Positions 1-5,843 of a stretch of DNA of 7,066 nucleotides are shown one piece after another. The notes beneath the pieces were generated by a model, which did not search any database, was not told where the DNA came from, and was given only the letters and a program-made list of their open reading frames with translations. Source of the DNA: Oscillospiraceae bacterium (GTDB taxonomy: Bacteria > Bacillota > Clostridia > Oscillospirales > Acutalibacteraceae); NCBI GenBank assembly GCA_902795765.1, contig CADBMQ010000095.1, forward strand, positions 1 through 7,066. Reading direction: 5' to 3'. Made by a program: the position numbers and the translations under genes. Positions within the stretch are counted from its first letter, which is position 1; every line of letters begins with the position of its first letter.

Positions 1-297
1 AACAACGTTATCGTCAGCAGCGAAAACAACGTCCATACCGAGATGCTCGGACAAACGTTTTGCAACAGGTGCGAGTGAAAGTTCGGGTTTCGGCTCGCCC
101 TTCGGTTTACCAAGGTGAGAGCAAAGAATAACCTTTGCGCCGTCAGCAATCAATTTCTTGATTGTCGGAAGAGCCGCTACGATACGGTTCTCGTCAGTAA
201 TAACGCCGTTTTTAAGCGGAACGTTGAAGTCACAACGAACAAGAACACGCTTGCCCTTTGCATTGATGTCGTCTACAGTCTTTTTGTTAAGTTGCAT
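1..297 (-). CDS. pgk: Phosphoglycerate kinase, N-terminal part (cut by window edge)
   Basis: Encodes the start of phosphoglycerate kinase, the cytosolic glycolytic enzyme that transfers phosphate from 1,3-bisphosphoglycerate to ADP. Only the first 99 residues are in the window; the family is usually about 390-400 residues long, so roughly three quarters lies beyond the left edge. Visible family motifs are [10 protein letters not shown] at residues 18-27 (substrate-binding Asp and Asn), the basic residue of DENRI near 35-39, and SHLGKPKG at 60-67, the common variant of SHLGRP. The start is ATG (complement of 295-297), preceded by GAAAGGA (complement of 307-313) with 9 bases of spacing. It has its own promoter, so it is the first gene of its transcript, and it is divergent from secD. 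A Rex-like operator in the leader suggests redox control (inference). Identification is very secure. Confidence 0.97.
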   Translation of the reverse strand, partial: MQLNKKTVDDINAKGKRVLVRCDFNVPLKNGVITDENRIVAALPTIKKLIADGAKVILCSHLGKPKGEPKPELSLAPVAKRLSEHLGMDVVFAADDNVV

Positions 298-325
298 AGT
301 GAATCGTCCTTTCAAATTCAAATTC

Positions 326-343
326 TCGTTAAAAAATTAACAA
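326..343 (-). promoter_or_regulatory. Rex-like operator in the pgk leader
   Basis: On the minus strand the 18 bases read TTGTTAA, TTTT, TTAACGA. This matches the redox-repressor Rex site described for Clostridia (TTGTTAA-N4-TTAACAA) at all but one of the 14 specified positions. It lies about 15-33 bases downstream of the predicted pgk start point, a typical repressor position. Rex senses the NADH/NAD+ ratio, and glycolytic genes including gap and pgk are known regulon members in several lineages. The same bases, with one more pair at each end (325-344), can fold as an 8-bp RNA hairpin with one G-U pair, so an RNA role is the alternative reading. Confidence 0.62.
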
Positions 344-364
344 GATGTTTTACCATACACAGAT

Positions 365-393
365 ATTATACATTATTAAGGAAATATTTTCAA
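365..393 (-). promoter_or_regulatory. SigA-type promoter for pgk
   Basis: Reading the minus strand, TTGAAA (complement of 388-393) and TATAAT (complement of 365-370) are separated by exactly 17 bases, a near-perfect housekeeping promoter. The predicted start point is near 358, which gives a leader of about 60 bases before the pgk ATG at 297. This is a sequence-based prediction; no start site is measured. Confidence 0.88.
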
Positions 394-513
394 CCCCAAA
401 AACACGATATTTTTCATAAAAACAGGCTCAACAGTAATATTTTCAAAATTTCTGCATAATATTCAAGATTTGGTTAGTTTTACACAAAAATATGCTCAAA
501 TTTTAGCAGGTCG

Positions 514-544
514 CAACTCTAAAAATTATTGACTTTTAGAGTTG
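514..544. promoter_or_regulatory. Perfect 11-bp-arm palindrome overlapping the secD -35 box
   Basis: The arms are CAACTCTAAAA (514-524) and TTTTAGAGTTG (534-544), perfect inverted copies around a 9-bp centre. The secD -35 hexamer TTGACT (529-534) lies in the centre and first base of the right arm, so a protein bound here would block or contact polymerase. It lies upstream of the predicted start point, which argues for a DNA operator and against an RNA structure in the secD transcript. I cannot assign it to a known regulator. Confidence 0.6.
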
Positions 545-557
545 TTTAATATATAAT
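529..557 (+). promoter_or_regulatory. SigA-type promoter for secD-secF
   Basis: TTGACT (529-534) and TATAAT (552-557) are separated by 17 bases, so this is a strong housekeeping promoter by sequence. The predicted start point is near 564, giving a leader of about 64 bases before the secD ATG. The -35 box is embedded in the palindrome at 514-544. Confidence 0.88.
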
Positions 558-570
558 GTATATGTTATAT

Positions 571-601
571 TGTCGATATGTGCATTTTTGTGCATACGAC
601 A
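571..601 (+). other. Hairpin near the 5' end of the secD leader RNA
   Basis: TGTCG-A-TATG (571-580) pairs with CATACGACA (593-601), nine pairs with one bulged A and a 12-base loop rich in T. It begins about seven bases after the predicted start point and ends before the ribosome binding site at 608-614. It has no following T-tract, so it is not a terminator. It may simply protect the 5' end of the mRNA; no known riboswitch is recognised. Confidence 0.4.
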
Positions 602-627
602 TCCGTAGAAAGGATTGATTAAAAACA

Positions 628-2007
628 ATGAAAAAGTCCAAAAAATCCTCATTTTTCATTGTCGCTGTGATCATTCTCGTTTTCTCGTATCTTTCCATTT
701 TCGGCGTTGCCACTTGGAAAGGCGATACAAAAGAGATACATATCAAGGGCGTCAATGACATTCGTTGGGGTATCGACATCCAAGGTGGTGTTGAGGCTGT
801 GTTCCAGCCCGAAAAAGATGCCACCAACATCACAGAAGAAGATATGGAAAAAGCAGAACAGATTATCAAATATCGTTTGTCTGCTAAAAACATAACTGAC
901 GCCGAGGTTGACCGTGACAATGTCAACCATCAGGTCATCGTTCGTTTCCCGTGGCAAAGCGGTATTTCCGATTTTGACCCTGTTGCACAGGTTCAGGAAC
1001 TCGGCGAAACTGCAATGCTCACATTCTGCGAAGGCTCAACTCAAGATAACGTTATTTTGAGCGGTTCAGCAGACATCGCTTCGGCTACTTCGGGCGTTCA
1101 AGATGGTACAAACTATGTCGTTCAGTTGAAGCTCACAGAGTCTGGTAAACAAAAATTTGCCGCTGCAACAAGCCGTCTTGCTTCAACACAGGGTACAATC
1201 TCAATTTGGCTCGACCAGCAGATGATTTCCAACCCGAAGGTTAATGCCGCTATCACAAACGGCGAAGCTATCATCGAAGGTGGTTTCGACGCTGACTCGG
1301 CAAAGGACCTCGCAGAGAAAATCAACGGTGGTTCGCTTCCGTTCAAGATTTCGGTTGACAACTCGAAGCTTTCAGTTGTAACTCCGACTCTCGGTTCGCA
1401 GTCACTTTCAGTTATGCTCATCGCAGGTCTTATCGCTTTCGGCATAATTGTTCTCATTATGTTGTTCTTCTATCGCTTGCCCGGATTTGTTGCTGTTATC
1501 TGCCTTATCGGTCAGATTTCGCTCATCTTCGCTTGCGTTTCGGGATTTTTCCCGTCATTCGCTTCGTTCACTCTCACAATCCCAGGTATCGCAGGTATTA
1601 TCCTTTCGGTAGGTATGGGTGTTGACTGTAACGTAATTATCGCAGAGCGTATCAAAGAAGAAGTCAGAGCAGGTAAAACGATTGACGGCTCGGTTAGATC
1701 GGGTTACGACCGTGGTATTAGTGCGGTTGTCGATGGTAACATCACCGTCATCATCGTATCTGTTATTCTTATGGGTGTATTTGGCCCGCCAAGTTCAATC
1801 TGGGCTAAACTTCTCTCACCGCTTATGTTTATGTTCGAGTCTTCTATCACAGGCGAAATCTACTCGTTCGGTTACACCTTGCTCATCGGTGCTATCGCAA
1901 CTTTGATTATCGGTGTTATCTGTTCAAGATTTATGCTCAGAGGCCTCGCTTCTTTCAAAGCATTTAAGAAACCCGGACTTTTTGGAGGTGTTAAAAATGG
2001 CAAATAA
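628..2007 (+). CDS. secD: Protein translocase subunit SecD
   Basis: A 459-residue inner-membrane subunit that works with SecF and SecYEG, using proton flow to pull exported proteins out of the channel. The first membrane segment is at residues 8-28. The extracytoplasmic P1 region follows, starting with GIDIQGGV (48-55) and containing EDMEKAEQIIKYRL (71-84). Five more membrane segments are packed between about 261 and 437. The signature TLTIPGIAGI (315-324) runs into GMGVDCN (329-335), whose Asp333 corresponds to the membrane Asp essential for proton transport in studied SecDF proteins. Residues about 387-412, between membrane segments 5 and 6, look like an insertion. The ATG at 628 is fixed by an in-frame stop at 616-618. 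GAAAGGA at 608-614 is the likely ribosome site, with a rather long 13-base spacing. The 3' end overlaps secF. Confidence 0.96.
   Translation: MKKSKKSSFFIVAVIILVFSYLSIFGVATWKGDTKEIHIKGVNDIRWGIDIQGGVEAVFQPEKDATNITEEDMEKAEQIIKYRLSAKNITDAEVDRDNVNHQVIVRFPWQSGISDFDPVAQVQELGETAMLTFCEGSTQDNVILSGSADIASATSGVQDGTNYVVQLKLTESGKQKFAAATSRLASTQGTISIWLDQQMISNPKVNAAITNGEAIIEGGFDADSAKDLAEKINGGSLPFKISVDNSKLSVVTPTLGSQSLSVMLIAGLIAFGIIVLIMLFFYRLPGFVAVICLIGQISLIFACVSGFFPSFASFTLTIPGIAGIILSVGMGVDCNVIIAERIKEEVRAGKTIDGSVRSGYDRGISAVVDGNITVIIVSVILMGVFGPPSSIWAKLLSPLMFMFESSITGEIYSFGYTLLIGAIATLIIGVICSRFMLRGLASFKAFKKPGLFGGVKNGK
1984..1988 (+). promoter_or_regulatory. Ribosome binding site of secF, inside secD
   Basis: GGAGG lies 8 bases before the ATG at 1997 and inside the last codons of secD (Gly-Gly). 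It fixes the secF start at 1997, although the reading frame stays open upstream to 1913, and it implies translational coupling of the two subunits. Confidence 0.85.
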
Positions 2008-3010
2008 TAAACTCGCTGATAAAAAAGTTTGGGACTTCGTTGGCAAGTTCAAATACCTCATCTGCATTTCGGCAGTCATCTTCATTGCAGGTATCGTTAT
2101 GAATATCGTGTTCGGCACTCAGCTTAGCATTATGTTCAAAGGCGGTTCGACTATTTCTTATAGTTACACAGGCGACATCGACACAGCAAAGGTTAAGACC
2201 GAAGTTTTGAACGGCGCTAAACTCGACGTCAATGTTACTACCAGCGAAAACTACACAACAGGCACTAAAAACGTTGTTTTGACTGTTGTTGGCGACCAAG
2301 CTATTTCGACCGAAACTCAAACTGCTGTTACTAATCTTATGAAAGATAAGTTTAAGGACAACAAGTGCGAAATGGTTGGTACAACATCTGTTGCTCCGAC
2401 AATCGGTCTTTCGTTCTTCGCAAAGAGCCTTTACGCTTTGGCTCTCGCAAGCATTTTGGTTATCATCTACGTTGGTATCAGATTTAGAAATATCGGTGGT
2501 ATCGTTGCGGCTCTCACCGCTCTCGTGGCTCTTATCCACGATGTTTTCATCGTTTATTTCACCGATGTTATTCTCCAAATCCCGCTCGACACCAACTTTA
2601 TCGCAGTTGAACTTACAATCCTCGGTTACTCACTTAACGACACAATCGTAATTTACGACCGTGTTCGTGAGAACGCAAGAATTTACGGTCAGTCGATTTC
2701 TAATAAGGAACTCGTTAATCTCTCGATTACACAGTCGTTCCGCAGAACTTTGATGACCTCAATCACAACATTTACTGCTATCACTTGTATCGCAGTTGTT
2801 GCTGCAATCGCCGGTCTTGATTCAATTCTCAGCTTTGCAATTCCGATGGCAGTTGGTTCAATCTCGGGTACTTTCTCTTCAATCTGCATCGCAGGTCCGC
2901 TCTATGTTGCTTGGCTTAACTTCAAAGATAAGCACAACATCGGCGGTAAGAAAGACAAGAAAAAGAAGAAATCTACCCAGAAGATGCCGAAAAACAAAGT
3001 TGTTGTTTAA
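1997..3010 (+). CDS. secF: Protein translocase subunit SecF
   Basis: A 337-residue membrane partner of SecD in the SecDF complex. The first membrane segment is at about 20-39, followed by the FKGG turn (47-50, equivalent to the DFTGG element). A short external domain reaches to about 130, and SVAPTIG (131-137) resembles the GPxVG element. Five further membrane segments lie between about 143 and 308. Family motifs are IRFR (161-164), HDV (181-183), ILGYSLNDTIVIYDRVREN (208-226) and SFRRTLMTSITT (247-258). The tail from 311 is strongly basic (KKDKKKKK at 318-325) and should lie in the cytoplasm. It overlaps secD by 11 bp, so equal production of the two proteins is expected. Two terminators follow directly. 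An upstream ATG at 1913 was rejected because the 28 extra residues are an out-of-frame reading of secD. Confidence 0.96.
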   Translation: MANNKLADKKVWDFVGKFKYLICISAVIFIAGIVMNIVFGTQLSIMFKGGSTISYSYTGDIDTAKVKTEVLNGAKLDVNVTTSENYTTGTKNVVLTVVGDQAISTETQTAVTNLMKDKFKDNKCEMVGTTSVAPTIGLSFFAKSLYALALASILVIIYVGIRFRNIGGIVAALTALVALIHDVFIVYFTDVILQIPLDTNFIAVELTILGYSLNDTIVIYDRVRENARIYGQSISNKELVNLSITQSFRRTLMTSITTFTAITCIAVVAAIAGLDSILSFAIPMAVGSISGTFSSICIAGPLYVAWLNFKDKHNIGGKKDKKKKKSTQKMPKNKVVV

Positions 3011-3021
3011 GACTACAATCA

Positions 3022-3052
3022 AAAACGGACTTCACAAAATGAAGTCCGTTTT
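3022..3052. terminator. Intrinsic terminator after secF, probably bidirectional
   Basis: A 13-bp perfect stem, AAAACGGACTTCA (3022-3034) with TGAAGTCCGTTTT (3040-3052), closes a 5-base loop 11 bases after the secF stop. On the plus strand TTTTCTTT follows (3049-3056). Read on the minus strand the stem ends in TTTTT, so it can also stop the convergent TPM gene transcript. Confidence 0.92.
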
Positions 3053-3086
3053 CTTTATGCTATTCAAATCTTTATGCTATTCAAAG
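3053..3086. repeat. Tandem duplication of a 17-bp unit
   Basis: CTTTATGCTATTCAAAT (3053-3069) is followed directly by CTTTATGCTATTCAAAG (3070-3086), identical at 16 of 17 positions. It lies exactly between the two terminator hairpins, its start and end touching their tails. It is most simply a local slippage duplication in non-coding DNA. Confidence 0.85.
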
Positions 3087-3113
3087 CACCACTTTTATAG
3101 TTGGTGCTTTTTT
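3083..3113 (+). terminator. Second intrinsic terminator for secD-secF
   Basis: AAAGCACCA (3083-3091) pairs with TGGTGCTTT (3102-3110) in a 9-bp stem, followed by a T-run (3108-3113) and more T-rich sequence to 3120. It acts as a backup terminator for secDF. Its T-tract is also the complement of the TPM gene's stop codon (3112-3114). On the minus strand the hairpin sits right after that stop but has only three T bases, so it is weak in that direction. Confidence 0.8.
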
Positions 3114-3684
3114 ATTTTCTGCGTTTCACAAAAACGAAACCGCCAACTGCGACAGCCAACGCAACCGCAACCCCGACTGCAATCCAAATTGCGAAACTGC
3201 CGTTTTTCTCGGCGAGGCAGTTGTAACTCTCGTTCACAAATCGGTCGATACCGCCATAAGCGTCGCCTTCTGCAATTCGGTCGCAAACCTTTCGCTCAAT
3301 AGAAACTGCTTTGTTGTCGGTTATGAGCTGGTTTGCTTTGCCGTTTTTGTAAATCTTAACAATAACCGAATTTGTTGACGCATCAACCAAAAGCAAAACA
3401 CCCGACTTATCATCGCCCAAACCGCAGTTTTGCTTTTTGAAAGCGTACTGCGCCTCTTTGTCAATCTCGTCATCGGAAAGTCCGCTCAAATAATCAACTG
3501 TCACAACCGAAATCCCGTGCTTGTTATCAAGTTTTGCAATCTTTGAAGTCACATCATCGCACAGATTTTGCCATTGTTCGTTTGTGAGCAAGCCTGCGTC
3601 ATCTTGAACGGGAAATGTTTCGGCAGATGCGACAACCGAAAAAGCGACCATAAAAACAAAAACGAGAGCTAAAATCCGTTTCAT
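3112..3684 (-). CDS. Secreted, membrane-anchored TPM-domain protein
   Basis: A 190-residue protein with a signal peptide (KR start, hydrophobic 4-18, ASA cleavage motif at 19-21). A TPM domain (TPM_phosphatase, also called TLP18.3/Psb32/MOLO-1) covers about 25-155, and a C-terminal membrane segment at 164-186 ends in KRRK. Domain signs are DDAGLLTNEQW (28-38), GISVVTVDYLSGLS (57-70) and the GLGDDKSGVLLLVD stretch (88-101). The expected topology is a domain outside the membrane with a one-pass anchor and a cytoplasmic tail. The molecular role of bacterial TPM proteins is poorly defined; weak phosphatase activity is reported for plant relatives, and I do not assign a reaction. Cys42, Cys87, Cys134 and Cys155 all fall outside the membrane. 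The ATG has AAAAGGA (complement of 3693-3699) 8 bases upstream, and the gene has its own promoter. It is convergent with secF and divergent from recJ. Confidence 0.83.
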   Translation of the reverse strand: MKRILALVFVFMVAFSVVASAETFPVQDDAGLLTNEQWQNLCDDVTSKIAKLDNKHGISVVTVDYLSGLSDDEIDKEAQYAFKKQNCGLGDDKSGVLLLVDASTNSVIVKIYKNGKANQLITDNKAVSIERKVCDRIAEGDAYGGIDRFVNESYNCLAEKNGSFAIWIAVGVAVALAVAVGGFVFVKRRK

Positions 3685-3714
3685 AAAATCAATCCTTTTT
3701 GTTGTGTTGCGTAT

Positions 3715-3743
3715 ATTTTACCACAAAAACATAGCTAATTCAA
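3715..3743 (-). promoter_or_regulatory. SigA-type promoter for the TPM gene
   Basis: On the minus strand, TTGAAT (complement of 3738-3743) and TAAAAT (complement of 3715-3720) are 17 bases apart. TGG directly before the -10 box fits an extended -10. The predicted start point is near 3708, about 24 bases before the start codon. Confidence 0.8.
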
Positions 3744-3745
3744 CC

Positions 3746-3774
3746 TTGATAAATGCAGTCGAATATGGTAAAAT
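3746..3774 (+). promoter_or_regulatory. SigA-type promoter for recJ-rel
   Basis: TTGATA (3746-3751) and TAAAAT (3769-3774) are 17 bases apart, with TGG before the -10 box. The predicted start point is near 3781, giving a very short leader of about 20-26 bases. The -35 box is 2 bp from the -35 box of the divergent TPM promoter. Confidence 0.82.
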
Positions 3775-3806
3775 AATATAATATAGAATAGAAAGTTGGT
3801 GTGAAA

Positions 3807-5831
3807 ATGTCTGTACGAGAGTGGCGATATAGCAAGTGCGACCGTGAAACTGCGTCTATGATTGCAGAGGAGTGCAAATGCAGTAAATTTTTGGCGCTTT
3901 TGCTTTGTTGCAAAGGTATCACCAACCTTGACGAAGTTGACGAATTTTTGTCGGACGAGATAAATTTGTCAGATGCAGATTCGATTGACGGAATAAGCGA
4001 CGCAGTCGATTTAATCAAATCGGAAATTGAAAATGGCGGTAAAATCGGCATTTTTGGCGACTATGACGCAGACGGAGTGACTTCCACCGCACTTTTGGTT
4101 GACTGCCTTAAAGGCCTTCACGCAGATGTCGGTTGGAGTGTTCCTCTCCGTGAAAACGGCTACGGAATTCGCCCCGAGGATGTTGATATTTTCCACCAAA
4201 ACGGAGTCACACTCATCATCACAGTCGATAACGGCATAACTGCATTCACAGCTTGTGAGAGAGCGAAAGAACTCGGAATTAAGTTTATTATAACCGACCA
4301 CCACCTTCCCAAAGACACATTGCCCGAGGCGAATGTCACAATAAATCCGCATATCCTCGGCAGCAGCGCCGAATTTCAAGACTACGCAGGAGTTGGCGTT
4401 GCGTTTATGCTCGCATCTGCGTTGCTCCAAATCCACCCTGTCGAGTGTCTCGACTACTACGGCGACTGGGTTGCGCTCGGAACAGTTGCAGACGTTGTTC
4501 CACTCAAAAGCGACAATCGTTCGATTGTCCGCTGGGGAGTTTATGCGATGCAAAATGAAATCACATTGCCGATTGAGTGCCTTTGCGATGTCGCAGGAGT
4601 TGACCGCAGTAAAATGGACGCTCGTTCGATAGCGTTTGCACTTTCGCCACGCATAAATGCGGCAGGTAGAATGGGCGATGCCGCAGACGCAGTTAATCTG
4701 CTTTTGTGCAACGACAGAGAAGAGTGCGAAAAGCTCGCAAAAAAGCTCAACGATTACAATGTTGAACGCAAAAAAATCGAAGGTGAGATTTTCGAAGAGG
4801 CTCAACATATAATAGAAAGCGACACCGACCGACTTTATCAGCCTGTTCTTATGGTAAAAGGCGAAAATTGGCATTCGGGTGTGCTTGGAATTGTAGCATC
4901 AAAGCTATGCTCGTTATACGGCAAACCAACAATCGTGATGTCGGACGATGGCGAGCTTGTATCGGGTTCGGCTCGGTCTTATTCGGGAATAAGTTTGTTC
5001 GACACGCTGACCGTTGCGACCGACGAGCTCAACAGCTTCGGTGGTCACGAGCTTGCCGCAGGACTCACAATAAAATCGGACAACTACCAAAATGCCTGCA
5101 ATGCAATCCAAAAAAGTGCGATGTCGCTATATGAATCAATACCTTTGCCGAGCATTGACATATCACTAAAACTCAATCCGTCGGCACTCAGCACGGACGC
5201 AGTGAAATTGACTCAAATTCTTGAACCGTATGGTTGCGAAAACGAAGAGCCGTTATATCTGCTCGAAAACCTGATGATAACGCAGATAACACCTGTTGGC
5301 AAAGCGAAAAATCACATAAAACTGACACTCACTCGTGACGGTGCGACAGTAAATGCAATGTGCTTTTTCACAAAGCCTGAGGATTTTCATTTCGCAGTTT
5401 ACGATACCGTTGACCTTGCCGTCACACTCGGCATAAACGAGTACAACGGCACAGAGAGTTTGACAGTCGCAGTTCGTGACATACATATTTCATATATGTC
5501 ATACTACAATCTCGGCTCGGATATGCGACTTTACGAAAGATACAAAACTCTTGGCGAAAAGCCCGATTTCATCAAAGTCAATCGCAACGATGTGCAGATT
5601 ATGTGGCGAAATGTTCAAAAACGCAGAGTTGTCAAAGGCACAGAAGACATAATAGAAAAGCGAATTGGTCTTGACAGATGGATGAAAACAAGAGTTCTGC
5701 TCGATATTTTGGCAGAACTTGGATTTGTGAAAATAAAATTCGATAAATATTTCACAGTTGAGTTTGTGGACGAACAGGCAAAAAATCCGCTCGAAAACTC
5801 GCCAACATATCAACTGTTCAAAGCCGAATAG
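3807..5831 (+). CDS. recJ: Single-stranded-DNA-specific exonuclease RecJ
   Basis: A 674-residue DHH-family 5'-3' exonuclease that degrades single-stranded DNA in recombination and repair. Numbering from the ATG at 3807: motif I is GDYDADGVTS (84-93) with metal-binding Asp85, Asp87 and Asp89. VDNG follows (140-143), then ITDHH (162-166) with the DHH triad, GVGVAF (195-200), ALGTVADVVPL (223-233) and RINAAGRMGD (282-291). The DHHA1 part has GENWHSGVLGIVASKL (352-367), SARSYSG (388-394) and FGGHELAAGL (411-420). An OB-fold-like region covers about 450-560, and a C-terminal extension (565-674) resembles that of other Firmicutes RecJ. All key residues are present. Start choice: GTG at 3801 is in frame two codons earlier. 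The only Shine-Dalgarno-like bases are GAAAG at 3791-3795, 11 bases before the ATG and 5 before the GTG, so the choice is not certain. Five cysteines occur in the first 35 residues. Confidence 0.96.
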   Translation: MSVREWRYSKCDRETASMIAEECKCSKFLALLLCCKGITNLDEVDEFLSDEINLSDADSIDGISDAVDLIKSEIENGGKIGIFGDYDADGVTSTALLVDCLKGLHADVGWSVPLRENGYGIRPEDVDIFHQNGVTLIITVDNGITAFTACERAKELGIKFIITDHHLPKDTLPEANVTINPHILGSSAEFQDYAGVGVAFMLASALLQIHPVECLDYYGDWVALGTVADVVPLKSDNRSIVRWGVYAMQNEITLPIECLCDVAGVDRSKMDARSIAFALSPRINAAGRMGDAADAVNLLLCNDREECEKLAKKLNDYNVERKKIEGEIFEEAQHIIESDTDRLYQPVLMVKGENWHSGVLGIVASKLCSLYGKPTIVMSDDGELVSGSARSYSGISLFDTLTVATDELNSFGGHELAAGLTIKSDNYQNACNAIQKSAMSLYESIPLPSIDISLKLNPSALSTDAVKLTQILEPYGCENEEPLYLLENLMITQITPVGKAKNHIKLTLTRDGATVNAMCFFTKPEDFHFAVYDTVDLAVTLGINEYNGTESLTVAVRDIHISYMSYYNLGSDMRLYERYKTLGEKPDFIKVNRNDVQIMWRNVQKRRVVKGTEDIIEKRIGLDRWMKTRVLLDILAELGFVKIKFDKYFTVEFVDEQAKNPLENSPTYQLFKAE

Positions 5832-5837
5832 GGAGGG
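5832..5837 (+). promoter_or_regulatory. Ribosome binding site of rel
   Basis: GGAGGG starts immediately after the recJ stop codon and lies 6 bases before the rel ATG at 5844. It fixes the start, and the 12-base gap supports co-transcription and likely translational coupling with recJ. I see no promoter or terminator in the gap. Confidence 0.9.
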
Positions 5838-5843
5838 ACTTTT

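Noticed and set aside
115..459. Plus-strand frame of 114 codons across the pgk start and its promoter
   Set aside because: It runs antisense to conserved pgk residues and through the promoter and Rex-like site; no ribosome site or protein family is recognisable.
394..513. Possible small RNA or further gene in the middle of the pgk-secD intergenic region
   Set aside because: The stretch is AT-rich with no convincing promoter-terminator pair, no hairpin of note and no frame with a ribosome site.
514..544. CIRCE (HrcA) heat-shock operator
   Set aside because: The 9-bp spacing is the same, but the arms CAACTCTAAAA do not match TTAGCACTC.
514..544. Rho-independent terminator of an upstream gene
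   Set aside because: The stem is AT-rich, lacks a T-run after it, no gene on the plus strand precedes it, and it overlaps a strong promoter.
1913..1996. Longer secF beginning at the ATG at 1913
   Set aside because: The 28 added residues lie in secD coding sequence out of frame, and GGAGG at 1984-1988 clearly serves the ATG at 1997.
4011..4874. Open reading frame of 287 codons on the minus strand inside recJ
   Set aside because: It is fully antisense to the conserved DHH motifs of recJ, has no family resemblance, and has a composition typical of a shadow frame.
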